The notes under the pieces were generated by a model. That model saw only the letters and a list, made by a program, of their open reading frames with translations. It had not been told where the DNA came from and made no database searches. A DNA stretch of 64,000 bases from Polyangia bacterium. Its GTDB lineage: Bacteria > Myxococcota_A > Polyangia > Nannocystales > Nannocystaceae. The stretch lies in NCBI GenBank assembly GCA_030429545.1, contig JAUIFF010000002.1:124001-188000 (forward strand). The letters run 5' to 3'. This document shows positions 34,435-43,642 of the stretch, one piece after another (within the stretch, counting starts at the first letter, position 1; every line of letters begins with the position of its first letter). The position numbers and the translations under genes are program-made.

Positions 34435-35236
34435 GGTCCGGATTTCCTTGTGTATGCACGAGCTTGAGGAACGCCTGGTCGAGGTGCTCGCACGCGGTTT
34501 GCTCGAGCATGTCGTCGACCGTGCCGATAAACCGGCGGGCCCCTTCGTGGATCAACACCACGCTGTCGCACAGGCGCTTGACCTCGTGCATGTGGTGGGT
34601 CGAAAACACCACGGTTTTGCCACGCTGGCAGCACTCGCCAATAAAGTCGAGTACGGTTTGGGCGGCCGAGACATCAAGGCCGGTGGTTGGCTCATCAAAA
34701 ATGACGATTTCGGGGTCGTGGATCAGGGTGCGGGCAATCGAGACTTTTTGTTTCATGCCCGCGGAGAGGGTGTCGCTTTGCCGGTCTAAAAAGCTGTCCA
34801 TCTCGAGATTGCGCGACATCTCGGCAATCCGGGTGGTGATGGCCTGATTGTCGACGCCGTGAAGGCGGCCGTAGTAGGTGATCATCTCGCGCGGGGTGAG
34901 GCGCCCATAAAGGCCGGTGGTGCCCGATAAAAACCCGAGTTTGCGCCGGACTTCGAGCGGGTTTTGGACAATGTCGATCCCGGCAAAGCTGGCCGTTCCC
35001 GCAGTTGGGGTGAGGGCGGTCGAAAGCATGCGCATCAGCGTTGTTTTGCCCGCGCCATTGGGCCCCAAAAGCCCGACAATGGTGCCGGGCTGGGCCTGAA
35101 AGCTCACCCCCCGCACGGCGTGAAACCACGGTGGTTGGTGGCGAGGATCGGACACCACAGCGGTCTTCGGCTTTTTGCTAAAAAGCCCCTTCTTGGCCAG
35201 GCGAAATCGTTTTTGCAGGTCCTCGACGATCAGCAC
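34424..35236 (-). CDS. ABC transporter ATP-binding protein (NatA-like)
   Basis: About 270 aa. Walker A is LLGPNGAGKTTLMRML, the signature LSAGMKQKVSIAR, and Walker B IVIFDEPTTGLD followed by a switch His in VVFSTHHMHE. Energises the NatB-like permease encoded just downstream. The start is uncertain: GTG 35236 gives the usual NatA N-terminus (LIVEDLQKRF). The frame stays open to 35446, but that part is Arg/Pro-rich without homology-like features. An insertion after the first strand (AKKGLFSKKPKTAVVSDPRHQ) is longer than usual. Confidence 0.88.
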   Translation of the reverse strand: MLIVEDLQKRFRLAKKGLFSKKPKTAVVSDPRHQPPWFHAVRGVSFQAQPGTIVGLLGPNGAGKTTLMRMLSTALTPTAGTASFAGIDIVQNPLEVRRKLGFLSGTTGLYGRLTPREMITYYGRLHGVDNQAITTRIAEMSRNLEMDSFLDRQSDTLSAGMKQKVSIARTLIHDPEIVIFDEPTTGLDVSAAQTVLDFIGECCQRGKTVVFSTHHMHEVKRLCDSVVLIHEGARRFIGTVDDMLEQTACEHLDQAFLKLVHTQGNPDHAA

Positions 35237-35469
35237 GGGCCGGGAGTGCCATGCATATGCAGCGATGGTCAAGCCTGGGTTTTGCCAGGGCCGAGGTTTG
35301 GCGGGGACGCGGACGCTGTTGTCCGTCGATGGTTTCGCACGTGTTGAGCGGCACGTGGGCGAGCAGGATCGCCCCGGCGGACGTCGACCGAGGGCTTTGT
35401 CGGGCAAACGCCGTGGCGTGAGGCGTTTGCTCCCGCGGCAGATCACGTTACGCTCGCCCTTCGCAGTTT

Positions 35470-36729
35470 ATGGCCAAGTACATGCACATCGCGGTTGTGC
35501 GCAGCGAGATTATTCGCGTCCTGATTGAGGAGGCCCGCGGCCCCGACTCGCCGATCGACCCGAGCAAGTTTTTGGAGCTCACGGACCTGTTGTTGGCGGT
35601 CTACCACTTTGAGTTACACAAGCGGCTCGAGGCCATGAAACGTGACTATGCACCGTTCAACCCCGACCTCGATAGCGTGGTGATCGGCGACCGCAATCAA
35701 TCTGAGCTCACCCGGGCGACCAAGCAGTTGTCGGAGTCGGTGCGGTCGGTTCTCAAGCGCGGCAACTACCACTGCCTCGACCAGGCCGAGATTTTGCGGG
35801 CGTTTACCGAAAAGTCGCTGTTTCCGGTGAAGGTCAAGGTCAATCTCAACAGCTTTTCGGAGTTTTTGGTGTATGCCCGGGGCGAGTCGATTCGCCAGGA
35901 AACGCTCGTCACGTGGTTTGGCCTGTGGAAAAAGAAGGTGGAGGTACCCGCCTACGATCGGGTTTGCTTGTATATTCACTGTAAGCAGGAGGCCGATATT
36001 CCGATCAAGATGCGGCGGCGCCTCAAGGTCGACCACCAGCCGGGGATGATCATGCTCAAGCTGTTTCGCAACATCCCCAAACACGATTTGGAGATGTTGT
36101 TTCCCAGCTACGAAGTGCTGATGCGGACCATCGACAAACTCATGCTGGGGATTCCTGCCCTGGCCGCGGGCGTGCCGGTGGTGACCAAGCTCGGACCGGC
36201 GTTGTTGGCCCTGGGGGTGGCCATGGGGGTGGCTGAGGGGCGCGCGACCCAGGCTTCGCTGGTGACGGGCCTGACCGGCATGGTGATGCTCGGTGCCTAC
36301 CTGTTTACCCAGTGGACGCGATTTCAGTTTCAAAAAGTGCTGTTTATGAAGGTGCTTTCGGAGAACCTCTACTTTCGCAACCTCGACAACAACGAAGGTG
36401 TGCTCACCCGGTTGGTCGACGATGCCGAGGAAGAGGAGTGCAAAGAGGCGTTGCTGGCCTATTACTTTTTGTTGCGCCACGGGGGCAAACTCGATAGTGT
36501 TGCCCTCGACCGCGAGGTTGAGCAGTGGCTGCGCGACCAGTTCAATGTCGATACAGATTTTGATGTCGACGATGCCCTGTCCAAGCTCTCCGACCTCGGC
36601 CTCGGGCTGGCCAAGAAGGACTCGGTGTGGATGGCAACGCCGCTCGACCAGGCGATCGCCGGGCTTCACAGGCGGTGGGACGACTGCTTTCGCACCCATG
36701 AAGAACTCGGCCTGACCGATCCCGGTTAA
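35470..36729 (+). CDS. DUF3754-like membrane protein (TMEM143-type)
   Basis: 419 aa. The central segment RVCLYIHCKQEADIPIKMRR, the motif FRNIPKHDLEMLFP and the later ENLYFRNLDNNEGVLTRLVD plus AEEEECKEALLAYYFLL match what I recall of the DUF3754/TMEM143 family. Two or three membrane spans lie between (LGIPALAAGVPVVTKLGPALLALGVAMGV and LTGMVMLGAYLFTQW). Function is unknown in bacteria. ATG 35470 or 35485. It diverges from the NatA-like gene. Confidence 0.75.
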   Translation: MAKYMHIAVVRSEIIRVLIEEARGPDSPIDPSKFLELTDLLLAVYHFELHKRLEAMKRDYAPFNPDLDSVVIGDRNQSELTRATKQLSESVRSVLKRGNYHCLDQAEILRAFTEKSLFPVKVKVNLNSFSEFLVYARGESIRQETLVTWFGLWKKKVEVPAYDRVCLYIHCKQEADIPIKMRRRLKVDHQPGMIMLKLFRNIPKHDLEMLFPSYEVLMRTIDKLMLGIPALAAGVPVVTKLGPALLALGVAMGVAEGRATQASLVTGLTGMVMLGAYLFTQWTRFQFQKVLFMKVLSENLYFRNLDNNEGVLTRLVDDAEEEECKEALLAYYFLLRHGGKLDSVALDREVEQWLRDQFNVDTDFDVDDALSKLSDLGLGLAKKDSVWMATPLDQAIAGLHRRWDDCFRTHEELGLTDPG

Positions 36730-36756
36730 AGCCAAGTGTTGGTAGTTCAGCCGGTC

Positions 36757-37308
36757 CTAGGACGACGATTTGGCGAGGTGCTGGGCGGCAAAATAGATGC
36801 CGGAGTAGACCTTGAGGTCGACGTGGTAACCGGCCTTGATGCGGTCGCGTAACCAGTTTTCGACCTCGTTCACCGGCACTTCATGGACGGTGATGTCCTC
36901 GCCCTCAACCCCGCCACCAGGGCCGACGCGCGTGAGGTCGGTGGCCAAAAACAGGGCGAGGGTTTCGCTCGACAGGCCAGGCGAGCTCGGGCCCTCGGCG
37001 AGAAACGAGATGTTGGCGGCTTCGTAACCTGTCTCCTCGACTAGCTCACGGCCCGCGGCATTCGCCATATCTTCGTGTTCGTCGCCTGGGGTGTCGCCGA
37101 CCAAACCGGCCGGCAACTCAATCACCAACCCATCCATCGCCGGGCGTGGCTGCTCGACGAGAATCAGTTTGTTCTCGCCTGTGAGCGCGACCAGGGCCGC
37201 AGCCCCTTGGGCATTGACGCGTTCGGCAAATTCCCAACGCCCGCGCCGGACGAGGCGGATAAACCGACCGGAGGCAATTGGGGTGATGGGATCGTTGGCG
37301 TCGGTCAT
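36757..37308 (-). CDS. NUDIX hydrolase, ADP-ribose pyrophosphatase-like
   Basis: 183 aa. The NUDIX region reads GDTPGDEHEDMANAAGRELVEETGYE: the REL-x-EE-x-G core is intact, but the spacing from the first Gly to the central Glu is two residues longer than the standard pattern. The N-terminal strands (FIRLVRRGRWEFAER, KLILVEQPRPAMDGLVIELPAG) fit ADP-ribose/sugar-nucleotide pyrophosphatases. ATG 37308 starts 40 bases after the pseudokinase stop on the same strand, so the two may be co-transcribed. The same frame is open further upstream, but that is only a shadow of the kinase gene. Confidence 0.88.
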   Translation of the reverse strand: MTDANDPITPIASGRFIRLVRRGRWEFAERVNAQGAAALVALTGENKLILVEQPRPAMDGLVIELPAGLVGDTPGDEHEDMANAAGRELVEETGYEAANISFLAEGPSSPGLSSETLALFLATDLTRVGPGGGVEGEDITVHEVPVNEVENWLRDRIKAGYHVDLKVYSGIYFAAQHLAKSSS

Positions 37309-37348
37309 ATGTGTGGGAGTTTGGCGCGAGTTTTGGCCTGTCGACAAC

Positions 37349-40300
37349 TCACTGGTTGGCCATTGAGAGCGCGAATTCGTGGATGCGACTGCGGTCACCG
37401 TCGCCGCCCGGGAACTGCATACGCATGACTTCGTCGATGACGCATTGTTCGATCGGCTGGCGAATCGGCGGTGGCGTGGTGAGCGACTTGGCGTTGACCT
37501 TGCCGTCGTCACCGACTTCGACCACGAGCTTAAACCGGGCACTCGACAGCCGGTTGGGACCGCCACCAAGGAGATATCCGCAGGCCTTGGGCAGGCGATT
37601 GGCCGCGAGATCGAGGCTGGCTTTGAGATCGCGCATACCCTTGAGTGGCGGCAGCGGTGGTGGCTTGGTCGCCGGCTGTGTCGGTTGCACCACCGGTTGT
37701 GGCGGGCTGACCGGAACAGCCGCCTTGGTCGGGGCTTTGGCCGGACCTTTAACCGTTTGCGCCTGTTTTTGCGGGGTGACCGGTTGCTGGTTAGGCTGAT
37801 TGGCCGCAATCGGTTGTGTACCCGGCTGGGTCGGTTGCTGGTTATTCTGGGTGTAAAGTGTATAGACAACTAACACCGCCAGCACCAGGACAATACCCAC
37901 GAGCACCGGGTTGGTCCCGCCGCTCACCTGGGTAACCGTTTGCACCGGAGGCTGGGCCTGGGGCTTGGCTGCGGGGAGATTGACGCCCGTCGCGGGCGAG
38001 GCCTGGATGGGTGCCGACAGCGATTGCCTGGTCCGTGGCGGTGCCTTGGGCATCGCAATCGGGGTCACCGCGCGTTTTTTGGCGGGTGGCGACTGTGGCT
38101 TGGCTTCAACCGCAGAAAATGCTCGCGGGTCTGTTTTCGACGTGGTGATAGGCCGCGAAGTATGTGCAGATGCACGGGCTTTGGGCGCCTCGACATCGGC
38201 CTTGGGCTCGGCAAACACCGCGGCTGACTTCTCAATCCCCTCGAGCGTCGACAGCAATTCGCTGGCGGTGCCAAACCGCTGGTTTGGATCCTTGGCCAGG
38301 GCACGGGCGATGGCGTCTTCGAGGGTTGCCGGCAGGAATTGCTCGCTGACAGCACTCAGGGGCGGAGGTTCGGCCGATTGTTGCTTGGCGAGAATCTCGG
38401 CAAACGAACCACCGGCGAATGCCGAGGAGCCGCAGATAAGCTCGTAGAGGATGGCCCCAACCGCGTAGATATCGGCGGCGGCGCTCGGCTTGGCACCGAG
38501 GGTGCGCTCGGGCGCGAGGTACTCGGCAGTTCCGCCAATACCACCCATGCTGGCGATATGCCGCGGACCATCGGCGGTTGAGAACGTGCCGTGCAGCGGC
38601 GTGAGCCCGGCGTTGAGGAGCACCACACCACGATCTGTGCAGATGCAATTGTTGGGGGTGAGGTCCCCGTGAAACAGGCCGGCAGCGTGCAGTGCAGACA
38701 GGGCCTCGACGATCTCCCGGACCAGCGAAACAGCTCGCTGCCACGGCAGGATTTCCTCGCGCTTGAGCAGGGCTGCAAGCGTTTGGCCGGGCAGGTGGGC
38801 CAGCGATGCATAGGTGACTTCGTTGTCGGAAACGCCGACCTCATTGACCCGACACAGCCGCGGGTGATCGACCTGTGAGATCGCCCGGTGGGCGTTGCGA
38901 AATGCGATCGCCTCTTGGCTGTCGGGGGCGTAGCTGGGTGCCAACAGTTGCAGCACGACTTGCTGGTTGGCGTCGGTGGCGAGGTAGGAGCGCCGGGTGG
39001 GCGAGTTGCCGAGCGGACGACCTATGCGGTAGCTGCCATTGAAACGCGTCCCCTGGAGCCGGTTGGGATCGACCCACTCGTCTTTCGAAATCCGCGCCGG
39101 TTTGGCTGGGGTCGCCGGTTTGCTCGGTTTGGGCTCGGGCGCAGGCGGAGCTTCCTCGACCGCGGGCTCGGGCTCGGGCTCGGCAGGTCGAAAATAGTCG
39201 TCCTCATCCTCGGCAAACGCCCGCAGCGAATAGTCTTCGTCGGGTTTTTGTGAAGGTGGACTCGGCGGAGGTTCGTCGACCTCGCTCGCCGTCAGCTCGG
39301 GCTCGGGCTCGTCGTCGTGGACGGACTCGAGGGGTGGTGGCGCCGGGGGCTCGGGCTCGGAGGCGGGTTCGTCAAAGTCGTCGCGGACGGACTCGAGTGG
39401 CGCTGGAGGCTCGGGGTCGTCAAAGTCGCGGACGGGCTCGGGTTCGTCAAAGTCGTCGCGAACGGACTCAAGTGGCGGAGGCGCTGGGGGCTCGGGTTCG
39501 TCAAAGTCGTCGCGAACGGACTCGAGTGGCGGAGGCGCTGGGGGTTCAAAACTGTCGCTCGGCTCGTCGACCAAGTTTGCCAGCTCGTCTGCCGTTGAGG
39601 CAGTCGGTGCGGCCGCGACTTGTTCGTCCGCGCCGCGAACTGCTTCTAGGTCGAGCGTCGTGGGTTCTGGCTCGAGCTCGTCGAGCGACGGTGGTGCCGG
39701 TGGGGCAAAGTCCGGGTCGCTAGCAAATCCTAGTTCGCCGGATGCATTCGAGGTTTGTGCATCGTCGTCGTCGGCGATGTCGGCGAAGCTGGATTCGTCG
39801 TTTGCGTCGCCAGCATCGTCATCGTCGGAGATGTCGGCGAAGCTGGACTCGTCGTTCGCGTCGTCAGCATCGTCGTCAGAGATGCTGGCAAAGCTAGATT
39901 CGTCGTTCGTGTCGTCGTCGGAGAGATCGGCGAAACTGGACTCGCTGGATTCGTCGCTCGCGCTGTCAACCTCGTCGTCGTCGTCGATGTTGGCGAAGCT
40001 GGATTCGCCGCTCGTGCTGTCAGCCTCGTCGTCGTCGGAGAGGTCGGTGAAACTGGAGTCGTCGTTCGCGTCGTCGTCGATGTTGGCGAAGCTGGATTCG
40101 TCGCTCGCGCTGTCAGCGTCGTCGTCGTCGTCGATGTTGGCGAAGCTGGATTCGTTGCTCGCGTTGTCAGTCTCGTCGTCGTCGTCGATGTTGGCGAAGC
40201 TGGATTCGTCGCTCGCGTTGTCAGCATCGTCGTCGGAGATGTTGGCGAAGCTGGATTCGTCGCTCGCGTTGTCAGTCTCGTCGTCGTCGTCGATGTTGGC

Positions 40301-41977
40301 GAAACTGGATTCGTCGCTCGCGCTGTCAGCGTCGTCGTCATCGTCGATGTTGGCGAAGCTGGATTCGTCAGCATCGTCGTCATCGTCGATGTTGGCGAAA
40401 CTGGATTCGTCGCTCGCGCTGTCAGCGTCGTCGTCCTCGATGTTGGCGAAGCTGGATCCGTCGCTCGCGGTGTCGTCGTCGTCGTCGATGTTGGCGAAGC
40501 TGGACTCGTCAGCATCGTCGTCATCGTCGATGTTGGCGAAGCTGGATTCGTCGCTCGCGCTGTCAGCGTCGTCGTCGTCGTTGATGTTGGCGAAGCTGGA
40601 GTCGTTGTTCGCTAGGTCAGCCTCGTCGTCGGCGAAGCTGGATTCGTCGCTCGCGCTGTCAGCGTCGTCGTCGTCGTTGATGTTGGCGAAGCTGGAGTCG
40701 TCGTTCGCTAGGTCAGCATCGTCGTCGTCGGAGATGTTGGCGAAGCTGGATGTATCGGGTGCATGGCTGGGTGTGTCGGCGTAGCTGGACTCGCCGGGGG
40801 CGTCGTCGGAGAGGTCCGCCTTGGCCGTTAAATCAGCGTTGTCGTCGTCGACCACGTACAGCGAGGTTTCAGACTCCCCGCCACTGTCGTCGACTCGAAA
40901 CAGTGTGGTCGCGGTTGCCGGGTCGTCCTCATATTCGTTGTCGCCGAAGTCCTCGTCGGAGTCCACGCGATAGGCCGCGGTTTGCATGGACGACGAGCTT
41001 TCGCCCAAGGCGTCGTCATCATCGTCGTCGTCTGCGAAGGCACTGGCGAGGCCACTTTCGGAGGCATGTAGCGCTTGGGCGGGTTCAACCGGGTCCTCGT
41101 CGTCGTCGGCCGGGAGCAACCCGGAGACATAGCTGATGGCGGCGGAGCGCTCGGAGGCCTCGTCTGCGCCGGCAAATAACGGCGGAGGGGCGAGGCTGTC
41201 GTCGGCGAGTAGTGCGTCGCCAAAGGACTCGATCGGGGAGCGGCCAAAGAACGTCGGCGGAGCTGGGTCTTGTGTATCTGCAATTTCTTCGGATGCAGAT
41301 GTACTTACATCGTTTTCGTCGACATCGCCGTCGTCAGCAAGCGGTGCAGTGTCGTCCTCCAAAACCTCAGGTTCGAGGGTTTCGACCGAGTCCTCAAGCG
41401 CATCGGGCTCGTCGCCGTCGACAAAGTCGGGCAGGCTGGCGGTTTCAGCTTTTTGTTGTGGCGGAGGCGGTGGGCGCAGTGGGGTGACGCTGGCAAACTC
41501 GTCGTCGACGTCACGGATAAACGCCCGCAGGTTTTTGCTCGACAACGGCTGCTGCTGTTCGGCCTCGGGCTCATCGGCTTCGGTCACCGGGTGATCGCCC
41601 GACAGCTCACTCGGATCGATTTCGAGAATCGAGCTCGACGACAACTCCATCATCGACGACGACGGTGACTCATCGGCATCCGAGGAAAGTGCGGCCGAGG
41701 TCCACGCCACAACATTGCTGTCGAGGTTGTCTTCGGGTGGCGGCGGCTTGAGATTTTTTGGTTTGGGGGGTGGGCGAAATCTTCGCGGCGGCGGAGGAGG
41801 TGGAGCCGGTGCCACTGGGGTTGGGCTCGGGCTTGCTTCGTCGCTGATATCAACCATGTCGTCCGCATCGAGCAGCTCGACATCATCGAGTTCCGCGGGG
41901 TCCGTACTCGATTGGTCCATGCTCTCCACCTCGTGGGCTTTGGTCGCCCCTGTCGCGGCTGTGGGTGTATCGGTCAT
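37349..41977 (-). CDS. Giant membrane pseudokinase with acidic repeats and AgmX/TonB-like C-terminus
   Basis: 1542 aa from ATG 41977 (a GTG at 42052 is possible). Order: an Asp/Ser/Pro-rich N-terminus; about 350 residues (395-745) of near-identical repeats built on SSFANIDDDDDADSASDE; a Pro/Glu-rich linker; a Hanks-type kinase fold at about 975-1248; a second linker; one membrane span (about 1356-1374, VLVGIVLVLAVLVVYTLY); and a C-terminal domain resembling AgmX/PglI-TonB (KLVVEVGDDGKVNAKSL). Catalytic residues are altered: the VAIK Lys position reads VVLQLL, HRD reads HGD and DFG reads NAG. The fold hallmarks YLAPE and DIYAVGAILYEL remain. A signalling scaffold rather than an active kinase is the likely role. 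Any myxobacterial motility link is inference from AgmX. Confidence 0.82.
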   Translation of the reverse strand: MTDTPTAATGATKAHEVESMDQSSTDPAELDDVELLDADDMVDISDEASPSPTPVAPAPPPPPPRRFRPPPKPKNLKPPPPEDNLDSNVVAWTSAALSSDADESPSSSMMELSSSSILEIDPSELSGDHPVTEADEPEAEQQQPLSSKNLRAFIRDVDDEFASVTPLRPPPPPQQKAETASLPDFVDGDEPDALEDSVETLEPEVLEDDTAPLADDGDVDENDVSTSASEEIADTQDPAPPTFFGRSPIESFGDALLADDSLAPPPLFAGADEASERSAAISYVSGLLPADDDEDPVEPAQALHASESGLASAFADDDDDDDALGESSSSMQTAAYRVDSDEDFGDNEYEDDPATATTLFRVDDSGGESETSLYVVDDDNADLTAKADLSDDAPGESSYADTPSHAPDTSSFANISDDDDADLANDDSSFANINDDDDADSASDESSFADDEADLANNDSSFANINDDDDADSASDESSFANIDDDDDADESSFANIDDDDDTASDGSSFANIEDDDADSASDESSFANIDDDDDADESSFANIDDDDDADSASDESSFANIDDDDETDNASDESSFANISDDDADNASDESSFANIDDDDETDNASNESSFANIDDDDDADSASDESSFANIDDDANDDSSFTDLSDDDEADSTSGESSFANIDDDDEVDSASDESSESSFADLSDDDTNDESSFASISDDDADDANDESSFADISDDDDAGDANDESSFADIADDDDAQTSNASGELGFASDPDFAPPAPPSLDELEPEPTTLDLEAVRGADEQVAAAPTASTADELANLVDEPSDSFEPPAPPPLESVRDDFDEPEPPAPPPLESVRDDFDEPEPVRDFDDPEPPAPLESVRDDFDEPASEPEPPAPPPLESVHDDEPEPELTASEVDEPPPSPPSQKPDEDYSLRAFAEDEDDYFRPAEPEPEPAVEEAPPAPEPKPSKPATPAKPARISKDEWVDPNRLQGTRFNGSYRIGRPLGNSPTRRSYLATDANQQVVLQLLAPSYAPDSQEAIAFRNAHRAISQVDHPRLCRVNEVGVSDNEVTYASLAHLPGQTLAALLKREEILPWQRAVSLVREIVEALSALHAAGLFHGDLTPNNCICTDRGVVLLNAGLTPLHGTFSTADGPRHIASMGGIGGTAEYLAPERTLGAKPSAAADIYAVGAILYELICGSSAFAGGSFAEILAKQQSAEPPPLSAVSEQFLPATLEDAIARALAKDPNQRFGTASELLSTLEGIEKSAAVFAEPKADVEAPKARASAHTSRPITTSKTDPRAFSAVEAKPQSPPAKKRAVTPIAMPKAPPRTRQSLSAPIQASPATGVNLPAAKPQAQPPVQTVTQVSGGTNPVLVGIVLVLAVLVVYTLYTQNNQQPTQPGTQPIAANQPNQQPVTPQKQAQTVKGPAKAPTKAAVPVSPPQPVVQPTQPATKPPPLPPLKGMRDLKASLDLAANRLPKACGYLLGGGPNRLSSARFKLVVEVGDDGKVNAKSLTTPPPIRQPIEQCVIDEVMRMQFPGGDGDRSRIHEFALSMANQ
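39745..40790. repeat. In-frame tandem repeats coding acidic SSFANIDDDDD units
   Basis: About 1 kb of degenerate 36- to 60-base repeats, read on the + strand as GTCGTCGTCGTCGATGTTGG followed by CGAAGCTGGATTCGTC, inside the pseudokinase gene. Unit length varies in multiples of three, as in a region expanding and contracting by slippage or recombination. It also creates long open frames on the opposite strand, which I regard as artefacts. Confidence 0.9.
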
Positions 41978-42203
41978 TCCGGCCCCACTCGGGGCAGGGG
42001 ATGTTGTTGAACCGTTGCTAGGTCTCCCCACAGGTTGGAGAGGATATCGCACAACTCAATATATGCGGTCAAACAATCGCACCTTGCGGCCGCCAGACCG
42101 CACCGGGGTCGGTGTGCTTCACTCAACAACGACGCCCACCCGACGATTCACGCCGGATCTTGGGCGTGACGATACCAAGGAACATCACCGGTCTGAGTTG
42201 GGG

Positions 42204-43061
42204 TCACTGGACCAGAGGGGTGGGGGCTTTGGTCGCGGGGTCCTGTGGTGGCTTGGCCGCGTCTTCGATTTTGCCAAGCCCCGAGAGTTCGGCGATACGG
42301 GCCTCTAGCACGTTGTCTAGCTCAGGATCCTGGCCGCGGGTCTTGTCGAGGTAAGTCCGCAACAACGCGGCCGCCTGGGCAGACTGGCCTGCAACTTGCG
42401 CACGCAACAGACCCTCTTCGTAGGTCCACTTGTCGACGCTCGGGTCGAGCGCACGGGCCTTGGCCAGGGCATCGGCAGCTTCTTGGAGACGCGAGGCATT
42501 GAACTGCAGCCCGCGCGACAGCAGGGCATAGTCGGCGGCGGTGGTGGCCCCGTGGTCGATCATGCGTTGGTAGACATCGCCGGTCTGGCGGTGCATGCCC
42601 TGCTTTTGCATGGCCTCACCCAAGCGGCGAAACATCTCGGCATCGGCCTTGGGGTCGTCGAGGGTGGCAACTGCGTTGAGGTAGTACCGGGCCTCGGCCC
42701 GATGGCGCTCGAGCCCGGCAAGTAGGATGCCGAGCTCGGCCTCGCAGCGAAAGTCCAGCTCTAACTTGTTGGCGCAGGTGCGCAGGGTGGCCATGGCCTT
42801 GTAGGTCTCGCCAGCTTTGAGTTGCTCTCGGGCCTGTTCGAGGGCCTGTTCGAGGGCCTCCGGGGCAAGCTGTTCGCCGGCACGGGGCGGCGGAGGGTCC
42901 TTGTCGGGGTTGCCAAGCAGCCCCGAAGACTCGGTTTTGGTTTGGGTGCCAGGCCCTGCGACCCGCCGGTTCTCCGCTTCGACACGGGTGGGCGCGGTTT
43001 GCTTGCCGGTACACGCGGGCAGGATCACCGCGAGGGCGACGAGTATGCAGACGGATCGCAT
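42204..43061 (-). CDS. TPR lipoprotein
   Basis: 285 aa. A signal peptide with lipobox (ILVALAVILPAC) is followed by a Pro-rich linker and helical TPR-like repeats from about 70 to 270 (EALEQALEQAREQLKAGETYKAMATL, ERHRAEARYYLNAVATLDD, LQEAADALAKARALDPSVD). Likely a periplasmic protein-protein interaction module. ATG 43061 lies only seven bases from a palindromic -10-like element shared with coaD, which implies a leaderless or nearly leaderless mRNA. Confidence 0.78.
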   Translation of the reverse strand: MRSVCILVALAVILPACTGKQTAPTRVEAENRRVAGPGTQTKTESSGLLGNPDKDPPPPRAGEQLAPEALEQALEQAREQLKAGETYKAMATLRTCANKLELDFRCEAELGILLAGLERHRAEARYYLNAVATLDDPKADAEMFRRLGEAMQKQGMHRQTGDVYQRMIDHGATTAADYALLSRGLQFNASRLQEAADALAKARALDPSVDKWTYEEGLLRAQVAGQSAQAAALLRTYLDKTRGQDPELDNVLEARIAELSGLGKIEDAAKPPQDPATKAPTPLVQ

Positions 43062-43066
43062 CGGCC

Positions 43067-43080
43067 GGAGTATATACTCC
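43067..43080. promoter_or_regulatory. Palindromic divergent -10 element
   Basis: The perfect 14-bp palindrome GGAGTATATACTCC holds TATACT on each strand (+ at 43073-43078, - at 43074-43069). coaD starts at GTG 43085, six bases beyond its TATACT; the lipoprotein gene starts at ATG 43061, seven bases beyond its own. Both distances match a -10 to +1 interval, so both transcripts may begin at the start codon. No good -35 boxes are visible. Confidence 0.55.
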
Positions 43081-43084
43081 CGGC

Positions 43085-43642
43085 GTGCACCCCGATTCCA
43101 GGAAATCCTCTGAGGAGGGATTGCTTGCACGCAGCCGTAGCGGAGCCCCGCTCGGTGCGCGCACGGCTGTCTACCCCGGCTCATTCGATCCGATTACCAA
43201 AGGGCACGTCGAGATCATCCAACGGGCCCTGCGGCTGTTTGATCGGGTGATCGTGGCGATCGGGCAGCACCCGACCAAAAAGGGATATTTTCCGATCGAG
43301 GAACGCCAGCAGTTGATCGACGCATGCATCGCCGATTACCCGCGGGCCGAATCGGCCTTCTTTAAGGGGTTGATGGTCAACTTCTGCCTCGATGTCGGAG
43401 CCCGGGCGATCATTCGCGGCTTGCGCCCGATGGGGGACTTTGAGCCCGAGTACCAAATGGGTCTCGCCAACCGGGACATCGCCCCGAATATCGAGACCGT
43501 GTTTTTGATTCCGCGGCCGACCCAGCAGTTTATTTCGAGTTCGCTTATCCGTGAGATTGCCCACCACGGCGGACAGTTTGAACGTTATGTGCCAAAGCCT
43601 GTCGCCGAGGCGATGCGCGCCCGGCTTGCGGCCAAGCGATGA
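43085..43642 (+). CDS. coaD: Phosphopantetheine adenylyltransferase
   Basis: 185 aa. The CoaD signature YPGSFDPITKGHVEII (TxGH nucleotide motif), RGLRPMGDFEPEYQM and the ISSS-x-IRE motif near the end are present. It catalyses ATP + 4'-phosphopantetheine to dephospho-CoA. Compared with typical CoaD (about 160 aa, starting near TAVYPGSFD) this reading has about 26 extra N-terminal residues. GTG 43085 is preferred because of the adjacent -10 element; TTG 43121 would shorten the extension, but GAGGAGG lies too close to it. It overlaps the next gene by four bases (ATGA). Confidence 0.93.
   Translation: MHPDSRKSSEEGLLARSRSGAPLGARTAVYPGSFDPITKGHVEIIQRALRLFDRVIVAIGQHPTKKGYFPIEERQQLIDACIADYPRAESAFFKGLMVNFCLDVGARAIIRGLRPMGDFEPEYQMGLANRDIAPNIETVFLIPRPTQQFISSSLIREIAHHGGQFERYVPKPVAEAMRARLAAKR

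Noticed and set aside
35237..35446. 70-residue N-terminal extension of the NatA-like ATPase
   Set aside because: Arg/Pro-rich, no ribosome-binding site, and the ABC domain is complete from 35236.
37309..37869. N-terminal extension of the NUDIX protein
   Set aside because: Same-strand shadow frame of the pseudokinase C-terminus; Arg/Pro-rich translation without conserved features.
39660..40784. Long open frames on the + strand opposite the acidic repeats (Ser/Leu/Ala or Val/Gly-rich)
   Set aside because: They are antisense shadows of the GATGAC-type repeats in the pseudokinase gene; the low-complexity translation has no start signal.
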